A stretch of DNA of 64,000 bases from Roseovarius sp. ZX-A-9 (GTDB taxonomy: Bacteria; Pseudomonadota; Alphaproteobacteria; Rhodobacterales; Rhodobacteraceae), in assembly GCF_028369135.1 (NCBI RefSeq), contig NZ_JAPWHW010000012.1, positions 62,001-126,000 on the forward strand, read 5' to 3'. The translations under genes were made by a program, and so were the position numbers. The first letter of the stretch is position 1; each line of letters begins with the position of its first letter. Positions 62,536 to 64,000 of the stretch are shown piece after piece. The notes beneath the pieces were generated by a model. It was given only the letters and a program-made list of their open reading frames with translations. It was not told where the DNA came from and made no database searches.

Positions 62536-62775
62536 ATGCCCATAGTCGCACTCATCATCATCGGTGCCGCCGCCGGGTTTCTCGCCACGCGGCTGATGCG
62601 GCTTGAGACGGATATCGTCACCACGGTCGGAATCGGCATTCTCGGCGCGGTCATCGGCGGGGTGCTATTGCGCTTTGCGGCGACCGTGATGGGCTTGCTC
62701 GGCGGCTTTGTCGGTGCGGTTCTGGGCGCGATGCTGTTGATCTGGTTGTGGAAAACCTACTGGCGGCGCAAGTAG
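62536..62775 (+). CDS. GlsB/YeaQ/YmgE-family small membrane protein
   Basis: The 79-residue protein starts MPIVALIIIGAAAGFLATRLM and continues with GIGILGAVIGGVLLRF and a third helix LGGFVGAVLGAMLLIWLW, the glycine-zipper pattern of the family. Stress-related in other bacteria; the role is unclear. Probably co-transcribed with the preceding gene. Confidence 0.8.
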   Translation: MPIVALIIIGAAAGFLATRLMRLETDIVTTVGIGILGAVIGGVLLRFAATVMGLLGGFVGAVLGAMLLIWLWKTYWRRK

Positions 62776-62779
62776 CGTC

Positions 62780-63403
62780 TTACGCGCGGGGCGGGCGGCT
62801 GCGATAGACCGGCAGCGACCAGCCAAAGGTCAGCGAACCGGCCCGCAGCGCCCATGTCACCACGCCGCAGCCGATCAGGACGTGGCTCTGCTCGAACCCC
62901 CAGGCATCCATCCCCACCGCCAGCGCCGCGCCGGCAAAGGCCGCGCTGACATAGAGCTCGCCCTGCCTTAGCACCAGGGGCACCTCGCCAACGACCACGT
63001 CACGCATCAGCCCGCCCATGCAGCCGGTCGTCATCCCCATCAGCACCACCACCAGCGGTGACTGCTCCATGAGAAGCGCCACAGCAACACCTGCGGGCAC
63101 GGCAACGGCCAGCGCAAAGCTGTCGAGCCAGAGCAGCCAGCGATAGCGGCTCTCGACCAGATGCGCGGTGAAAAACACCAGCAGCGCCGCTGCCACCGCG
63201 ATCACGATACTGGTCGGATCGGCAATCCAGAAGATCGGGTCGCGCGCCAGCATCATGTCGCGCAGGGTGCCGCCACCCACCGCCGTCAGGCAGGCGAAAA
63301 AGGCAAAGCCTACCAGATCCAGCTGCGCGCGGCTGGCCACCAGCGCGCCGGTCAGCGCAAAGATCAGCACCGACGAATAGTCGAGGAAGGACAGCGCGGT
63401 CAT
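62780..63403 (-). CDS. TRIC-family cation channel protein (UPF0126)
   Basis: The 207-residue inner-membrane protein has seven hydrophobic segments in two repeats ([35 protein letters not shown] and [25 protein letters not shown]), the hallmark of prokaryotic TRIC channels that pass K+ or Na+. The start [11 protein letters not shown] overlaps the rnhA stop (ATGA). Confidence 0.92.
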   Translation of the reverse strand: MTALSFLDYSSVLIFALTGALVASRAQLDLVGFAFFACLTAVGGGTLRDMMLARDPIFWIADPTSIVIAVAAALLVFFTAHLVESRYRWLLWLDSFALAVAVPAGVAVALLMEQSPLVVVLMGMTTGCMGGLMRDVVVGEVPLVLRQGELYVSAAFAGAALAVGMDAWGFEQSHVLIGCGVVTWALRAGSLTFGWSLPVYRSRPPRA

Positions 63404-63870
63404 CCGGCATCTCTCGTCGAGGATTTGAACGGCGCCATGCCCGCACGGGCCAGTTCGTCCGCGCGTTCGTTCTCGGGATGTCCAGCATGGCCTTTGACCC
63501 ATTCCCAGGTCACGTCATGGCGTGCCTGTGCCGCATCCAACCGCTGCCACAACTCGGCGTTTTTCACCGGCTTTCTCGCCGCCGTGCGCCAGCCGTTGCG
63601 CTTCCAGCCGTGGATCCAGCCGGTGACGCCATTCTTGACGTATTGGCTGTCGGTCACGATCGTCAGCTTGCTGGGCCGTTTCAGCGCCTCCAGCGCGCTG
63701 ATCGCCGCCATCAGCTCCATCTGGTTGTTGGTGGTCTCCGCAGCTCCGCCGTTCAGTTCGCGTTGCTTGACCACGGCATCGCCGCGCATCGCGCGCATCA
63801 GCACACCCCAGCCGCCCGGCCCGGGGTTGCCCGAACAGGCCCCGTCTGTATAGGCAATCAGATCAACCAT
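63400..63870 (-). CDS. rnhA: Ribonuclease HI
   Basis: Degrades the RNA strand of RNA-DNA hybrids. The 156-residue enzyme has the four acidic residues: Asp9 in [16 protein letters not shown], Glu in NNQMELMAA, Asp in [10 protein letters not shown] and Asp in ENERADELA, with His in [11 protein letters not shown]. The start [10 protein letters not shown] overlaps the end of the upstream methyltransferase gene by eight bases; a TTG three codons earlier is possible. Confidence 0.96.
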   Translation of the reverse strand: MVDLIAYTDGACSGNPGPGGWGVLMRAMRGDAVVKQRELNGGAAETTNNQMELMAAISALEALKRPSKLTIVTDSQYVKNGVTGWIHGWKRNGWRTAARKPVKNAELWQRLDAAQARHDVTWEWVKGHAGHPENERADELARAGMAPFKSSTRDAG

Positions 63871-64000
63871 CGGCCGCAATCACCACCCAGGGGGCCACGG
63901 TGCCGTCCAGTCCGGAATCGGCCCCGGTCCATTGGCCGCGCGGGGTGAACCCGGCGGCGGTCAGAAGCTCCGTCAATTCTTCTTCCTCGTAATAGGTATA
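63863..64000 (-). CDS. Putative SAM-dependent methyltransferase, C-terminal fragment
   Basis: Only the last 45 codons lie in the window: [20 protein letters not shown]...[16 protein letters not shown]. The [13 protein letters not shown] segment followed by a short beta strand WVVIAA is the usual ending of class I methyltransferases. The rest is beyond the right edge. It is the upstream partner of rnhA in a coupled operon. Confidence 0.6.
   Translation of the reverse strand, partial: YTYYEEEELTELLTAAGFTPRGQWTGADSGLDGTVAPWVVIAADG

Noticed and set aside
1..64000. tRNA, rRNA, insertion sequences, prophage, CRISPR, toxin-antitoxin or defence genes
   Set aside because: I looked for transposase motifs, tRNA T-loop strings, repeat-spacer arrays and paired small ORFs and found none that I could support.

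Overview
The window is GC-rich bacterial chromosome from an alphaproteobacterium, most likely a Rhodobacterales (Roseobacter-group or Paracoccaceae) species. The main pointers are the block pckA | chvI-chvG-hprK-rapZ-PTS EIIA-HPr, the ETF-QO/TPR pair, the tandem def/def-like/fmt locus, the aerobic-type cobalamin cluster with a CbiG-CobJ fusion and a cbtB-cbtA cobalt-uptake unit behind a cobalamin riboswitch, and several small proteins that I know only from this order. I saw no rRNA, tRNA, insertion sequence, prophage or CRISPR array. Coding is dense and almost every gene looks intact.

Layout. 0-4.2 kb: TPR protein (cut by the left edge), ETF-ubiquinone oxidoreductase, greA and a membrane protein. 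4.2-8.4 kb: molybdenum-cofactor operon (fdhD, mobA, mobB and a long MoeA fused to an extra N-terminal domain). 8.4-9.5 kb: azlCD exporter. 9.7-16.2 kb: pckA, divergent from the envelope/acid-sensing two-component system chvI-chvG and the regulatory PTS branch (hprK, rapZ, EIIA, HPr). 16.2-20.2 kb: acyltransferase, RidA, aroA, an SH3 protein and a metallopeptidase. 20.4-30.9 kb: a reductive pyrimidine-catabolism island with an NMT1-type ABC transporter, dihydropyrimidinase, beta-ureidopropionase-type amidase, rutR, preA and preT. 31-32.4 kb: lipoprotein and FadR-type regulator. 32.5-41.9 kb: first cobalamin/cobalt block (Lin0512 pair, cobO, cobN, GNAT, cobW, DUF1636, His-rich protein, cbtA, cbtB, riboswitch). 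41.9-49.7 kb: dadA, smc, EamA transporter, lytic transglycosylase. 49.8-58.4 kb: second cobalamin block (cobD, a second DUF1636, a small His-containing membrane protein, cbiX, cobH, cobL, cobI, cbiG-cobJ, cobM). 58.4-64 kb: small hypothetical protein, MalY/PatB lyase, def, degenerate def, fmt, two small membrane proteins, TRIC channel, rnhA and the end of a methyltransferase.

How the parts work together. In the pyrimidine island PreT/PreA reduce uracil or thymine, the dihydropyrimidinase opens the ring and the amidase releases the beta-amino acid. Near-identical palindromes with core ACCA-NN-TGGT lie before both operons and match the E. coli RutR operator core, so rutR probably controls the whole route. 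In the cobalamin blocks, cobalt supply (CbtAB, CbiX and His-rich proteins) is coded together with corrin-ring methylases, cobalt insertion (CobN) and adenosylation (CobO). Two paralogous DUF1636 proteins with thioredoxin-like ferredoxin cysteine spacing, one in each block, and a tandem pair of Lin0512 proteins are the least understood members.

Three families of short palindromic or semi-palindromic repeats (called A, B and C here) recur between genes, often inside operons, and in some cases define where the true start codons lie. They are the clearest unexplained DNA-level structure in the window.
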